A stretch of 64,000 nt of DNA from Stakelama portus (lineage in GTDB: Bacteria > Pseudomonadota > Alphaproteobacteria > Sphingomonadales > Sphingomonadaceae): contig NZ_QFZL01000007.1 in NCBI RefSeq assembly GCF_003171655.1, positions 1 through 64,000 of the forward strand, written 5' to 3'. A program made the position numbers and the translations under genes. The number at the start of each line of letters is the position of its first letter. Position 1 is the stretch's first letter. Positions 17,982-26,902 of the stretch are shown here, in pieces. A model generated the notes under the pieces. That model was not told where the DNA came from. It worked only from the letters and a program-made list of their open reading frames with translations, and did not search any database.

Positions 17982-18737
17982 ATGACCCAAACCGCTCCTT
18001 CCCCCGCCGCTCAGCAGCCCATTGCCCCCTCACCCGCGAGCCAGCCATCGCCTGCCCCTCAGGCAACGGCCGTCGAAACACTTCTAGCCATGGACCGGCG
18101 GCTCGCCGGTCTCACTGCTGCGGTCGAAGGCTTTGCCGCCCGGCAGCAGGAACTGCATGCGCGCGACTACGCGCCCGAGCTTGCCGCGATCCAGGAGAAG
18201 TGGGAACGGGCGCGCGCAGCGTTCGACCACCTTACCAAGCAGCCGGCGCTCTCGCTCACACCAGAGAGCATGGCCGACAAGATCGAGGCTGCTGGAGCGA
18301 ACGTCCGCAAGGCCGATCACGAGGCCTTCAACCACGCCAGGCGCGATCTGCGGGACATGATCGGCACGATCGGAAGCGTGACCGCGTCGGCCAGGACAGC
18401 CCGTGACCAGAACCGTTGGCTGGCGGGTGCCGCGGCGGCGGCGATGGTGCTCGGGTGCATCCTGGGCGCGTTCGTTCCAACCGCCATCGACCGGGCCGTT
18501 CCCGTCGACTGGCATTGGCCTGAGCAGCGGGCGGCGAAAGTCCTGGGTGTTGACGAATGGACCGCCGGGGAGCGGCTGATGCAGGTGGCTGACCCCGGGC
18601 AATGGCAGGCGCTGCAGAGCGCGGCGATCCTCGTACGCGACAATGCTGACGAACTTTCCGAGTGTCAGAAGCGGGCGGCCAAGGCCAGGAAGGCCGTGAC
18701 CTGCTCGATCAAAGTGCCGAAGCCAGTGGTGCGATAG
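17982..18737 (+). CDS. DUF6118-like membrane protein
   Basis: The 251-residue protein starts at the ATG 11 bases after traA and is probably co-transcribed. It has a Pro/Ala-rich start, a helical segment with ETLLAMDRRLAGLTAAVEG (about 25-45), and one central membrane segment (LAGAAAAAMVLGCILGAFVP, about 147-166), followed by a soluble C-terminal domain with a pair of cysteines. Proteins of this type regularly follow traA in sphingomonad mobile elements and are annotated DUF6118 (recalled). Function is unknown. Confidence 0.75.
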   Translation: MTQTAPSPAAQQPIAPSPASQPSPAPQATAVETLLAMDRRLAGLTAAVEGFAARQQELHARDYAPELAAIQEKWERARAAFDHLTKQPALSLTPESMADKIEAAGANVRKADHEAFNHARRDLRDMIGTIGSVTASARTARDQNRWLAGAAAAAMVLGCILGAFVPTAIDRAVPVDWHWPEQRAAKVLGVDEWTAGERLMQVADPGQWQALQSAAILVRDNADELSECQKRAAKARKAVTCSIKVPKPVVR

Positions 18738-19009
18738 CGAGATGCTTGGTCAAGATTTCGCCGTCCTATATGCCGGCTTCTTGGGACGATCCGGAACGGC
18801 AGACTTTAGGCCGCTGCTTGCGGATAGCTGCCCTTCGTTGTGGTCTGTCCGATGGCAGCTACACGCCCCAATCTAAGCCATTTCGGCGATAGGTGCTTCC
18901 ACATGATAGAAGCGGTTCGCCTAGGCTCACGGCCCCCAAATGTACGAGACACTATTGGCTGCGCAGGAGCGCGCGGATCGACCGAGAGGCCAAATCGATC
19001 CTGGCTCTT
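18738..19009. other. Intergenic stretch between transfer and NACHT modules
   Basis: About 270 bases between the DUF6118 gene and the stop codon of the convergent nuclease-like gene. No convincing coding frame, RNA or terminator was seen. It marks the junction between the mobilization genes and the second defence cluster, so it is a plausible recombination scar. Confidence 0.4.
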
Positions 19010-20371
19010 TCATTTTTCAGGTAGCTTGAACGCACGCGCGGCTGGATCATCCGAGAAATAGAGGACGATATGGTCGTCGTCTTCGTCTATGTCGCGCGGG
19101 GCCATTTCGGCACGACTGATGGTTAGCCCCCTGCTCAGCCAGTGCTCAAATATGTTGTTCGATCCCGACCTGTCGAGTTGCCGCCTGAACAGCTCCTCCG
19201 TTATCCTGCCTGCGAGAAGATCGAGCAGCATACGCGCGGGGAACTCGACACGAAGGTCGTCGAGACCCTTGGTGCTTTTGATGGTCATGCCGAGATATTG
19301 CCCTCGCCCTTTAGGTGAAAACGCGCCTTGCCTGAACAATGACCGAGCCTGATAGCCTTCATAGTGCGGGTCCGGCAGCATCTCTGCGATCCGTTGAAGC
19401 GTCTGTGGAGCTTCGGGAAGCGCCGAAGAGCCGCAATAGGTCACGGTCCAGCGTCGGGGCTTACGGTCAGTCAGACCATTGAAGCCGAAACTCAACATTT
19501 CCTTGTAAGGTGAGAACGCCACCACCGCGTCCACGTCCTTGCCGTAGGTGGTCATGAAATGCGCGATGATTTGCGAGCCGGACACGCGGCGATTGGTCCA
19601 GTCATGTTCGCCGAACTGGCCGATACGCCGCAGCAGCGTTGATCCTACGTCTGCGACGAAGATCATCCGCAATGTACCGGGCGCTGCCGCCTTCAATTGA
19701 CGCTTCTTTCGGCGCAACAAATCGTAGAGCGGATTATCGTCCAACGAATGGGTTTCGGGCGGCATGCTCGAATGGATGTTGTGGTAGCGTGTTTGCCGAT
19801 ACGCTTTGCGCTCAATCTCGACATCAAGACCTGTACTCTGAAGACGAAGCCGTTCACGTTCAGAGCGGCCCGACGACACCCAATCCTGGACCGTCTTGCT
19901 CAACGCCTCGGGGAGCATGAAGGCCTTGGGTGCAAGGCGTCGGCGGATATATTGCCCCGCCAGATAGCCGCTTTCCTCGCGAAAGGTGAAATAGAGGAAA
20001 TTGCCAACACCCTTTTCAGCACGGTCAGCCGCCGCACTTACTTGCAAAGCGATGGCATCCATTGCTTCTTCGCCGGAAATGGCATTGTCGTTGGTGGCCG
20101 CGATTTCGATGGCAACGGTGCGGCCGGGCACCAAGGTGTCGGTAATGGCATCGGGACGCTTGGAATCCCCCCACCATTCCGGCTCGACTTCCAAATCACC
20201 AAGCGAATGAATGGCCCATAGGAGTGCAAGCTCCATCTCGGCTGGAAGCGCTTGCTCGACATTTTTTGGATGGTTCAAACGGCCAAGAATGTCCTTACCT
20301 TTGCCCTCCACCAATACGGGAGCAAGCTGGTCCAGCATTGATTGCAAGCGCCGTCGCGCAAAGATCGTCAT
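19010..20371 (-). CDS. Nuclease-like partner of the NACHT protein
   Basis: A 453-residue protein starting at ATG 20369-20371, 13 bases after the stop codon of the NACHT gene, so the two form an operon. No family was recognised. The N-terminal segment AEMELALLWAIHSLGDLEVEPEWW (about 44-67) followed by RPDAITDTL (72-80) and VAIEIAA (86-92) has the order of a PD-(D/E)XK core: helix glutamate E46, D74 and E89-I-A91, with the usual lysine replaced by alanine. That assignment is tentative. The C-terminal part ends with DIDEDDDHIVLYFSDDP. Confidence 0.65.
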   Translation of the reverse strand: MTIFARRRLQSMLDQLAPVLVEGKGKDILGRLNHPKNVEQALPAEMELALLWAIHSLGDLEVEPEWWGDSKRPDAITDTLVPGRTVAIEIAATNDNAISGEEAMDAIALQVSAAADRAEKGVGNFLYFTFREESGYLAGQYIRRRLAPKAFMLPEALSKTVQDWVSSGRSERERLRLQSTGLDVEIERKAYRQTRYHNIHSSMPPETHSLDDNPLYDLLRRKKRQLKAAAPGTLRMIFVADVGSTLLRRIGQFGEHDWTNRRVSGSQIIAHFMTTYGKDVDAVVAFSPYKEMLSFGFNGLTDRKPRRWTVTYCGSSALPEAPQTLQRIAEMLPDPHYEGYQARSLFRQGAFSPKGRGQYLGMTIKSTKGLDDLRVEFPARMLLDLLAGRITEELFRRQLDRSGSNNIFEHWLSRGLTISRAEMAPRDIDEDDDHIVLYFSDDPAARAFKLPEK

Positions 20372-20384
20372 GCGCGAATCCCGC

Positions 20385-23300
20385 TCATCCGGCAGGCATT
20401 TCTTCCGGCTCCCGCTCGGAAGAGGCTTTCCGCTGACGGCCGCGTAATTTTGCGCGCTCGGTCGGCAAGCGCGGCTGGAGGTCGAGGCCGCGCACAATCA
20501 ACCGCAAGCTGCCGCCCATTTCCTGCTCGATCCGAGCGGCTTCTTCATTCAACATGGCGATGAGCCCGGCTAAGTCTAATGCCGCGCCGGTCTCGGGGTG
20601 CAGCCACGTGCGGGCAGAATTAACGGTGATGAGCAAACAGCCTGCGCGGCTGTTTTCCGCTGCCATGTATTTGACCACGAGCTGGTCTTTGATCGTGGCT
20701 TTCAGGTCGGCGGCGGAGCGGTCCTTCTCGCCAATCTTCAACTCGATGATCGCCTCATGTATCGAGCCGGTAGAGCGCAGGCGGATGTCGGTTTCTTTCT
20801 CATCTGCCGTCACCGCCTCCTGATCGACCGTATAAGCACCGTTGGCATTGGTGCGCAGTTCGCGGGCGATCTGCTGGCGCATGATTTTCTCGTCATTGAT
20901 GAGCGCCCAAGCTGCACGGGGCGAATCATCGCGCAGCAACGCATCGTCCATGTCGTCCAAGCGATCGGTCAGGAGGGCGAACAACTCATCACGCGTCAGC
21001 GGTGGCAGTTCGCCATAACGATCGAGCGCCACGATGTCAGCCTCGGTGAAGGCAGCTGCGTCCGCCTCCTCGGCTGCCCGTTCGCGAGCCATGGCCAACG
21101 CCCGGTCTTTGAAGTCGGCAAAGAGCGGATCGTCGGCCAATCTGAATTTGATTGCCCAACCTTCAGCCCCGGTGGTCGACAAAAGCGCATTGACGATATT
21201 GCTACGCCCACGTTCGGCGTGATCGCGGGCGTTGGGCGAAAAGCTGCCCTCCTCCCGCACAATATCGTCGGAGGGGCGGATATACTGGTAGGCAAGGCGT
21301 GCGAGCCGAAGCAGCAAATCCGGGGTGAAGCCGGACGCCGAAAGATAAGTTTCCCCATCACCATGTCGGTCGCCAAAAAGCGAACTAAACCAATCCGTTG
21401 CCGGACCCAATTTTGCTGGTGCATGTGGCTTTATGGTTTTCTCAAGCGCATCGATGCCATCCGCCGCGTCGAGCCGCATCAGAACCGGCAACCAAATGCT
21501 GTTCACCGCATCTTTTGCGCCCTCCGCCAGTTCGGTCTTCGCGAGCGTATGGATGTGCGCCGTGATGTCGGAGTCGCCATGCTGCACGAGGATTTGAACC
21601 ACTTGGCGAAGCCGGTTCGCGCGGGCCGTTTCATCCTCGTTGTGCCCAAGCCGCCATTTGCCCGCATCTAGCCATGTACGAAGGCGTGGCACGAAAAGGC
21701 GTGCGACGGTGGGGGCCCCGTATTGAATGTCTTGCAGCATGCCGGAATGGCCCACCGCTTGCTCGTCAAGTTCCGCGGTCAGTTCCGCTCCCAGCACGGT
21801 GTCGACCGCGGCGGGATGCACGGTGGCAAATCCTTCAAGCCAGGCAGGAAAACCGTTCAGCTCGATGGACACGTAGCGCAGGGCCAATTCGGCCTCGTCT
21901 TGACTGAGCTTTTCCGCCCACTGAGGATCTTCGGCCTCGGCGTAGATCCCTGCGAGGCCAAGCTGCCATCGGGTCAGGTATGTGCCTTTTTCTTCCTTAG
22001 GGCGTTCGCTTCGCAGGGTCGGACGGTCTTTGCGCCAGAATGCCATGACCGCGAGGCGCAATCGGTCAGCAACCTCCTTGCCAAAATGCCGCTCGATGAA
22101 GCGCCGGTTCCAGCCGGAGGCCCGGCTTTCCTCGCCGTTGCGCTCCATCGCGCGCCAGAGATTCCAGGCGGTGTTCTGGCAACGGTCGGCGGCAAACACT
22201 GCCTCAGGGTCATTGACGATTTCGCGCCAGAACATCACCCAACTGGCATGGGCTTTCGCGTCGCGACGTTCCTTCTGTTTCTGCCGTTTCGCATCTTCTC
22301 GTTGCCAGCGCAGCTCTTCGGGATCGGGCTTTCGCGGCTGCGCAAGCTGATCGAGGCGTTCAACCAGGTCAGGTAGATCATCAACATGCGATTTCAACGA
22401 TGCTAGGTGGTCGGTCCATTCAACATTGTCTTCGCGGATGCGGATGGCTGCTTCGAGCATCATCGCGCGATCGTCGGCGGAGCGGCCGCGATCGGCGAGC
22501 GACGCGAGAACCCAACCAGCATCGATGGCACCTAGATGCAGCGCTGCCCCATGAAACGCCAAACGGGCATAGCGTTTGAAGGGTTCCGTTTGTGGCTGAT
22601 ACGCTTGTAGGAACGTGTCTTCGGCCTCGAACATGAGGCGCCGGGCATCAGGCGGCAAGCTAGGAAGGGCTGCCTCTAACTGCTTCGCGGGCTCGGTGCG
22701 ATCATATTCGCGTTCTGCCAGTCGTAACGCAATCGCGGTGGAGCGCATCACTTCCGGGGTGGTGGTTCCGTTTTGAATCTGGCGCAGGCAGGTGGTAGCC
22801 AACGCTGGCAATAGGAACTGACGTTTGCTGGCGAGATGGGGCCATTGCTTCTCGTTCCAGGCAATGCCTTCCACCGCCAGTTCCGTAAGCCCGTGACGCA
22901 AAGCATCCAGCGCATCCGGCGATAGATCGACATGCTCGATCAGGCGCGGGAGATTCCATGAAATGTCGCCAACGGAGCGCTTCTTCTCCGTGATCCGCGT
23001 GAGCACCTTGCAGAGGAGTTCTACGGAGAGATGAGCCGGGAATAACCGCAGCAGCGCAGCGCGTGAGAGACGGTTCGGCCAAATCGGCCCATTTTGGGCC
23101 AAACTGTTGCTGATTGTAGCAAGGCGGGCATCGTTCAAATGGATGAGCGCGTCGAGTGCATCAATCCGCTCACCCTCGGGCGCTGTGGCATCGACCGCGA
23201 TCCCGTAAACAATATCCGCGCAATCGGCCATCTTTCCGAGGCCGATCAGGTTCAGTAGAATTTCGCGGATTTCGTGGTTCTCGATGCCACCTTCCCAAAG

Positions 23301-24779
23301 GCGCTGGACCTCCGGTCCTAGGTTGGCGGCCGCAAAGCGATGAAGCTGGACGCTGGGCACACGCAATCCCCGCCAGCCGCCAGCGCTATGACGTTCAACA
23401 TAGGCACGTAGTGCTCGCTGCCGTTGCGCAGGCGAGAGCGATTCAGGGTCACCGAAATTCAGGAGAACGTCCGGCTCGCGTCGCAGCACTTCTTCAAAAA
23501 TGGCATCGTCGCGGAAAGCCATCCACGCAGCAACCGGACGTAGCGATGGCTTTACCACCTCGTCGCCTTGTGTCGTCGTCGTAAACAGAATGCGCTTGAT
23601 CGACCGGACGGGCACACCCTGTTCGCGCAAGGCAAGAAGATGCTCGGCGGCCAGATATTCGATCACCGAGCGGTGATGGAAACGCACCCGACCGTAAGAA
23701 GCAAAGCCAAAAAGTGAGCGCTCCAGCAACGTCGTGCGTTCATCCTGCGTCCAGTCATGCAGGATGGATGAAGGATCGAGCGGCGCGTCGGCCGGATCTC
23801 CTTCGCGGTCGGCCTCAGCGCTATGGCGCAAGGTAAGCTTGCGGCTCAAGCTAGCCGCCAGAGCAAGACGGCGTGCTCCTTCCAATGCCTTGTCGGCAGA
23901 CAACGCAGCCTTTTCTCTGCCATCTTGGCGCGGTTTCAACTTCACGGCGATGTTGCTCGCCACCTGATCGCGATGCGAGCGAATGCGACGATGCTCTCGC
24001 CAATCGGCGCATAGTTCGATCAGGTCCTGTGGGCGGCGAACAAACTCCTCGGCGTTGCGCTGCCGGATGTCGGTGAGCAACGCATCGGGATCATCCACGC
24101 CTTCCTTGATCGCCATTTGCTTGATCTGAGCAGTCGAGAGAGGCAGCAGGGCAACGTTGCGCCAATCTCGCGCAATCTGTTCCTCGGAAGATTTCTGCGC
24201 TCGGCGCGCCATGGCGCTATTCGCGAACTCCTCGCTGGTCGCGGCTTCGTCCGGTTCATCCGGCACCGGCAAAATCTGACGGAAGATTTGCTCATCGACG
24301 GGAATGGGGCGGGATGTGATAATTACGCGGACCCGGCCGAGCTGCCCGGCAACCGCCTTGGCCAACCGCTTCAATGCCTGCTCGAATGAGCCGAGGCTAA
24401 GCTTCAGCTCGTCGATGGAATCGAGAAAGAACGTCGCGACATCCGATTGGGACGCATGCCAAGCATCGAAGCGGATTTCTTCATCGTGCGAGAGGAGATC
24501 GCGCAGGTTGTTGCGCGCAAGGTCTGCCAGCTCAACATAAAAAGCAGGTTCACCGGCAGCCCAAAGCACCTGCTGCTGCGTTCGGCATTCATAAGTTTTG
24601 CCCGCGCCTGCTTCGGAAATGATTAAGATACGTTTGGATTCTAACAGATCAGCCCAATTCGAGCCCTTGTGCCAGCCCAAATCCATGAGGAAGGCAGTTT
24701 GCTCGGCCTCAGTGATCTTATCGTCAGGAATGTCCTGAAAGCTGCGCTCGATGTCGTTGGTATCGGGTTCTGTTGCCAT
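20385..24779 (-). CDS. NACHT-type STAND NTPase with C-terminal nuclease signature
   Basis: A 1464-residue protein. The NTPase is at the very N-terminus: Walker A SEAGAGKT (residues 55-62, K61), Walker B FFLDSIDEL (117-125) and the sensor ITSRP (154-158). The long middle (about 300-1250) is helical and repeat-like, as in sensor regions of NLR-type proteins. Near the C-terminus DIRLRSTG and AIIELKIGE give D1331 and E1346-L-K1348, a PD-(D/E)XK catalytic pattern, followed by a helix and a strand that fit the fold. STAND proteins oligomerise on detecting phage products and activate an effector; here the effector is probably the C-terminal nuclease or the partner gene. The phage target is unknown. 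Confidence 0.8.
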   Translation of the reverse strand: MATEPDTNDIERSFQDIPDDKITEAEQTAFLMDLGWHKGSNWADLLESKRILIISEAGAGKTYECRTQQQVLWAAGEPAFYVELADLARNNLRDLLSHDEEIRFDAWHASQSDVATFFLDSIDELKLSLGSFEQALKRLAKAVAGQLGRVRVIITSRPIPVDEQIFRQILPVPDEPDEAATSEEFANSAMARRAQKSSEEQIARDWRNVALLPLSTAQIKQMAIKEGVDDPDALLTDIRQRNAEEFVRRPQDLIELCADWREHRRIRSHRDQVASNIAVKLKPRQDGREKAALSADKALEGARRLALAASLSRKLTLRHSAEADREGDPADAPLDPSSILHDWTQDERTTLLERSLFGFASYGRVRFHHRSVIEYLAAEHLLALREQGVPVRSIKRILFTTTTQGDEVVKPSLRPVAAWMAFRDDAIFEEVLRREPDVLLNFGDPESLSPAQRQRALRAYVERHSAGGWRGLRVPSVQLHRFAAANLGPEVQRLWEGGIENHEIREILLNLIGLGKMADCADIVYGIAVDATAPEGERIDALDALIHLNDARLATISNSLAQNGPIWPNRLSRAALLRLFPAHLSVELLCKVLTRITEKKRSVGDISWNLPRLIEHVDLSPDALDALRHGLTELAVEGIAWNEKQWPHLASKRQFLLPALATTCLRQIQNGTTTPEVMRSTAIALRLAEREYDRTEPAKQLEAALPSLPPDARRLMFEAEDTFLQAYQPQTEPFKRYARLAFHGAALHLGAIDAGWVLASLADRGRSADDRAMMLEAAIRIREDNVEWTDHLASLKSHVDDLPDLVERLDQLAQPRKPDPEELRWQREDAKRQKQKERRDAKAHASWVMFWREIVNDPEAVFAADRCQNTAWNLWRAMERNGEESRASGWNRRFIERHFGKEVADRLRLAVMAFWRKDRPTLRSERPKEEKGTYLTRWQLGLAGIYAEAEDPQWAEKLSQDEAELALRYVSIELNGFPAWLEGFATVHPAAVDTVLGAELTAELDEQAVGHSGMLQDIQYGAPTVARLFVPRLRTWLDAGKWRLGHNEDETARANRLRQVVQILVQHGDSDITAHIHTLAKTELAEGAKDAVNSIWLPVLMRLDAADGIDALEKTIKPHAPAKLGPATDWFSSLFGDRHGDGETYLSASGFTPDLLLRLARLAYQYIRPSDDIVREEGSFSPNARDHAERGRSNIVNALLSTTGAEGWAIKFRLADDPLFADFKDRALAMARERAAEEADAAAFTEADIVALDRYGELPPLTRDELFALLTDRLDDMDDALLRDDSPRAAWALINDEKIMRQQIARELRTNANGAYTVDQEAVTADEKETDIRLRSTGSIHEAIIELKIGEKDRSAADLKATIKDQLVVKYMAAENSRAGCLLITVNSARTWLHPETGAALDLAGLIAMLNEEAARIEQEMGGSLRLIVRGLDLQPRLPTERAKLRGRQRKASSEREPEEMPAG

Positions 24780-25034
24780 AGAGTTCTTCTCTTGCTCAGA
24801 TAGAACATAATGCCAACACAGGATTCAGGCTATACCTGAATGGACCTAAAGTAGGTTTGCAGGCGACGTTTGACTGATATTTTCGGTGACGGCGGTCGTA
24901 TGCCCGCTCTTTACGATTTTTCGCCGGGAACTGACTGACAGCAAACGGCCCAGTTTCGGAGGCCTGGCATCACCTGAATTGGCATCCGCCTTTTTGGGGA
25001 GCCAGCCCCCCGGGCCTGAACGCCGGCCAATAGG
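24780..25034. other. Intergenic region upstream of the NACHT operon
   Basis: About 255 bases that should contain the promoter of the minus-strand NACHT operon. It is more AT-rich near the start codon (24780-24870) than its surroundings. No clear promoter boxes, terminator or gene were recognised. Confidence 0.4.
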
Positions 25035-25682
25035 TCAGTCTAGCTGCCCGGGGAAGTTCTGGCGGCGGCCAGCCGCCAGATTGCGCACCATGTTGTCAAC
25101 GCCAATCGTGTAGAATTCAGCGACACTGATGGCGGCGCTCTCCTTCAGCTTCCACTGGTGCTCGGCGATCACCCCGATCACGGCGTTCACCAGTGCGATA
25201 ACGTCGTCCGCTTCGAGCGGATAGTCGACGTAGATACGCGCCGGCTCCTTAAAATAGCGCTTGTCGAGATGAGCAAAAAACTTGTCGCGGCGTCCCATGA
25301 TTGCATTGATCGTGTTGCGCCGCGATTCCAACTTATTGAATTGTTTCTCCAGGACCTCGACCGGTGGCTGCCCGGATTTCCACGTGATGTTCGCTTGGTT
25401 CTTCATGCAAAAGTCAAGGAACGCGAACAAGCTGCCCTCTGCTCGGCGCGGTTCCTCCAGCAGTCGCGCCGTTGCAAGATACAGATCGGTTTCAACTGCG
25501 AAGATCAGGGGATGGAGGACCGGTTCGATCTTCCAGAGTCGGTCCCCATGCATGTGGTGCTGTCGGAGAAGCTCGCGATAGACTGCCAGCTTGGGCACGA
25601 GGCCCGGCGGCTCCGTGCCTTGGATAAGCGTGACATAGCGGGCAAGCCGCTCTTCATAGTTCGCCTGAATTTGGGCTTTCAC
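25035..25682 (-). CDS. HEPN-domain protein, AbiU2-like
   Basis: About 215 residues from a GTG at 25680-25682, chosen because AGGAGA lies 4 bases upstream; an ATG at 25718 would add 12 residues but has no ribosome site. The helical protein contains RRDKFFAH, an R-X5-H arrangement (R132 to H138) that matches the catalytic motif of HEPN RNases, in the context NTINAIMGRRDKFFAHLDKR, which resembles AbiU2-type HEPN domains. Such proteins act in abortive infection or toxin-antitoxin systems by cutting RNA. It lies upstream of the NACHT operon on the same strand, with its own spacing. Confidence 0.7.
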   Translation of the reverse strand: MKAQIQANYEERLARYVTLIQGTEPPGLVPKLAVYRELLRQHHMHGDRLWKIEPVLHPLIFAVETDLYLATARLLEEPRRAEGSLFAFLDFCMKNQANITWKSGQPPVEVLEKQFNKLESRRNTINAIMGRRDKFFAHLDKRYFKEPARIYVDYPLEADDVIALVNAVIGVIAEHQWKLKESAAISVAEFYTIGVDNMVRNLAAGRRQNFPGQLD

Positions 25683-26047
25683 GGTCTCTCCTATCCCCCG
25701 CCAGTGAGCACTTTTCACAGATGAACAGACGGCGGCTTTTGGAAAGCAGAATCTACCCCGTGAATGTCAGCTATGTCGGCGTAGGCCGACGTCCATGATC
25801 GCAGCAAGCAAGATCAGCGAGTGGTTGGAAATTGCCCGGACTGGCTCAACGAGGTATAGTGACTTTGCTCAACGGGCAGAAACAAGCGGGTCGTGTTTAT
25901 GCTTCAAACCCGATTTACGAAAAGGGAGTGGGGACACGGTCTGGGGCCTGATTTTTTGCTGCAGTGCAGCATTTAGTTTAATTACAGGTTGTTAGGTGAG
26001 CCTTGCGATTCCCGCTACCGCTCCAACCGCCCTTCCGCCATCGCCGG
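25683..26047. other. Island/chromosome junction region with a PhaR-like palindrome
   Basis: About 365 bases between the last island-type gene and the first chromosomal gene. No coding frame is convincing. It contains the 15-base palindrome TGCTGCA-G-TGCAGCA at 25958-25972 behind a run of six T residues. The right boundary of the island probably lies here, but no tRNA, integrase or duplicated attachment sequence was seen. Confidence 0.45.
25958..25972. promoter_or_regulatory. PhaR-like operator without an obvious target gene
   Basis: Perfect 7-base arms TGCTGCA/TGCAGCA around a central G match the TGC-rich palindromes bound by PhaR repressors (recalled CTGC-N3-GCAG pattern). A PhaR gene lies at 57210-57773. 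No phasin gene is adjacent. The site could be a leftover of a gene displaced by the island, or a coincidence. Confidence 0.4.
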
Positions 26048-26776
26048 TCACGCATCCCCGTCGCTCGGCGGCTCAACCTGATGCGCGCGCTGCAACCGTG
26101 CTGCCAGGATCGAACTGCCCGCCGCCCAGGCGCTTCCCGCGATCCATCCGGCCAGCACGTCGGTCGGATAATGCACGCCCAGATACAGCCGCGAAAATCC
26201 GATCGACAGGCTGAGGCACAAAGCGACCAGCAACACGTAAATGCGCGGCGCCATGTCGCGCGCCGTCCGCGCGATCAGCGCCGCGATCGTCATATAGATC
26301 ATCGTGCTGTCCATCGCATGGCCGCTGGGGAAACTCGCCGAGCTCACTTCGACCAGATGCGCGACGACATCGGGCCGCGCGCGGGAAAAGATCGTCTTCA
26401 GCCCCAGTTCCACCACCGTCCCGGCACCCAGCACCGCGACCAGCAACAATGCCATCGCCCGCCGCCGCGCCGCGATCAGATACCCCACCGCAACCAGCGA
26501 TATCAGGATCAGGATCGTCGGATTGCCCAGCACGGTGATGTCGAGCATCGCGGTGCGCAGCGCATTGCGAATCGGCCCGTCGCCTTCGGTCGCATGGCGC
26601 AGCCAGATCAGAAATTCCGAATCGAACGCCTGGGTGTCGCCCTCGATCACTTCGGACGCGATCTTGAAGAACAACAGCACCAGCATCGCAATCGCCAGCA
26701 GCGCCAGCGGCACCACCCGCTCGCGCACGATCATCGATGCCCTGGTCAGCCAATGGCGGAAATGCGTTTCGATCAT
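26048..26776 (-). CDS. PAP2-family membrane phosphatase
   Basis: The 242-residue protein has about six membrane segments and the three PAP2 phosphatase motifs: KTIFSRARP (motif 1, about 125-133), SFPSGH (motif 2, about 146-151) and SRLYLGVHYPTD (motif 3, about 195-206). Enzymes of this type dephosphorylate lipid phosphates such as undecaprenyl pyrophosphate or phosphatidic acid at the inner membrane. It is the first clearly chromosomal gene to the right of the island and is divergent from hemW. The substrate cannot be determined from sequence. Confidence 0.9.
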   Translation of the reverse strand: MIETHFRHWLTRASMIVRERVVPLALLAIAMLVLLFFKIASEVIEGDTQAFDSEFLIWLRHATEGDGPIRNALRTAMLDITVLGNPTILILISLVAVGYLIAARRRAMALLLVAVLGAGTVVELGLKTIFSRARPDVVAHLVEVSSASFPSGHAMDSTMIYMTIAALIARTARDMAPRIYVLLVALCLSLSIGFSRLYLGVHYPTDVLAGWIAGSAWAAGSSILAARLQRAHQVEPPSDGDA

Positions 26777-26902
26777 CTACGGATAATCTCCGGGCGCGCA
26801 TCGGGTTGCATCGTGGCCGCGCCATTGCCCTGTTCGCACAAAAGTCTAGAAGGCCCCGGCAGTGCAGGCCCGGTCCCGACCGGCCAATTTGCGAACCCCG
26901 CC

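Noticed and set aside
20385..24779. Avs-type (SIR2- or protease-headed) STAND protein
   Set aside because: The protein starts almost directly with the Walker A region and has no N-terminal effector domain as in Avs proteins.
26003..26902. Long extension upstream of hemW in the same frame
   Set aside because: It lies antisense to the PAP2 gene, whose motifs are clear, and lacks HemW similarity. The conserved start is just after ATG 26903.
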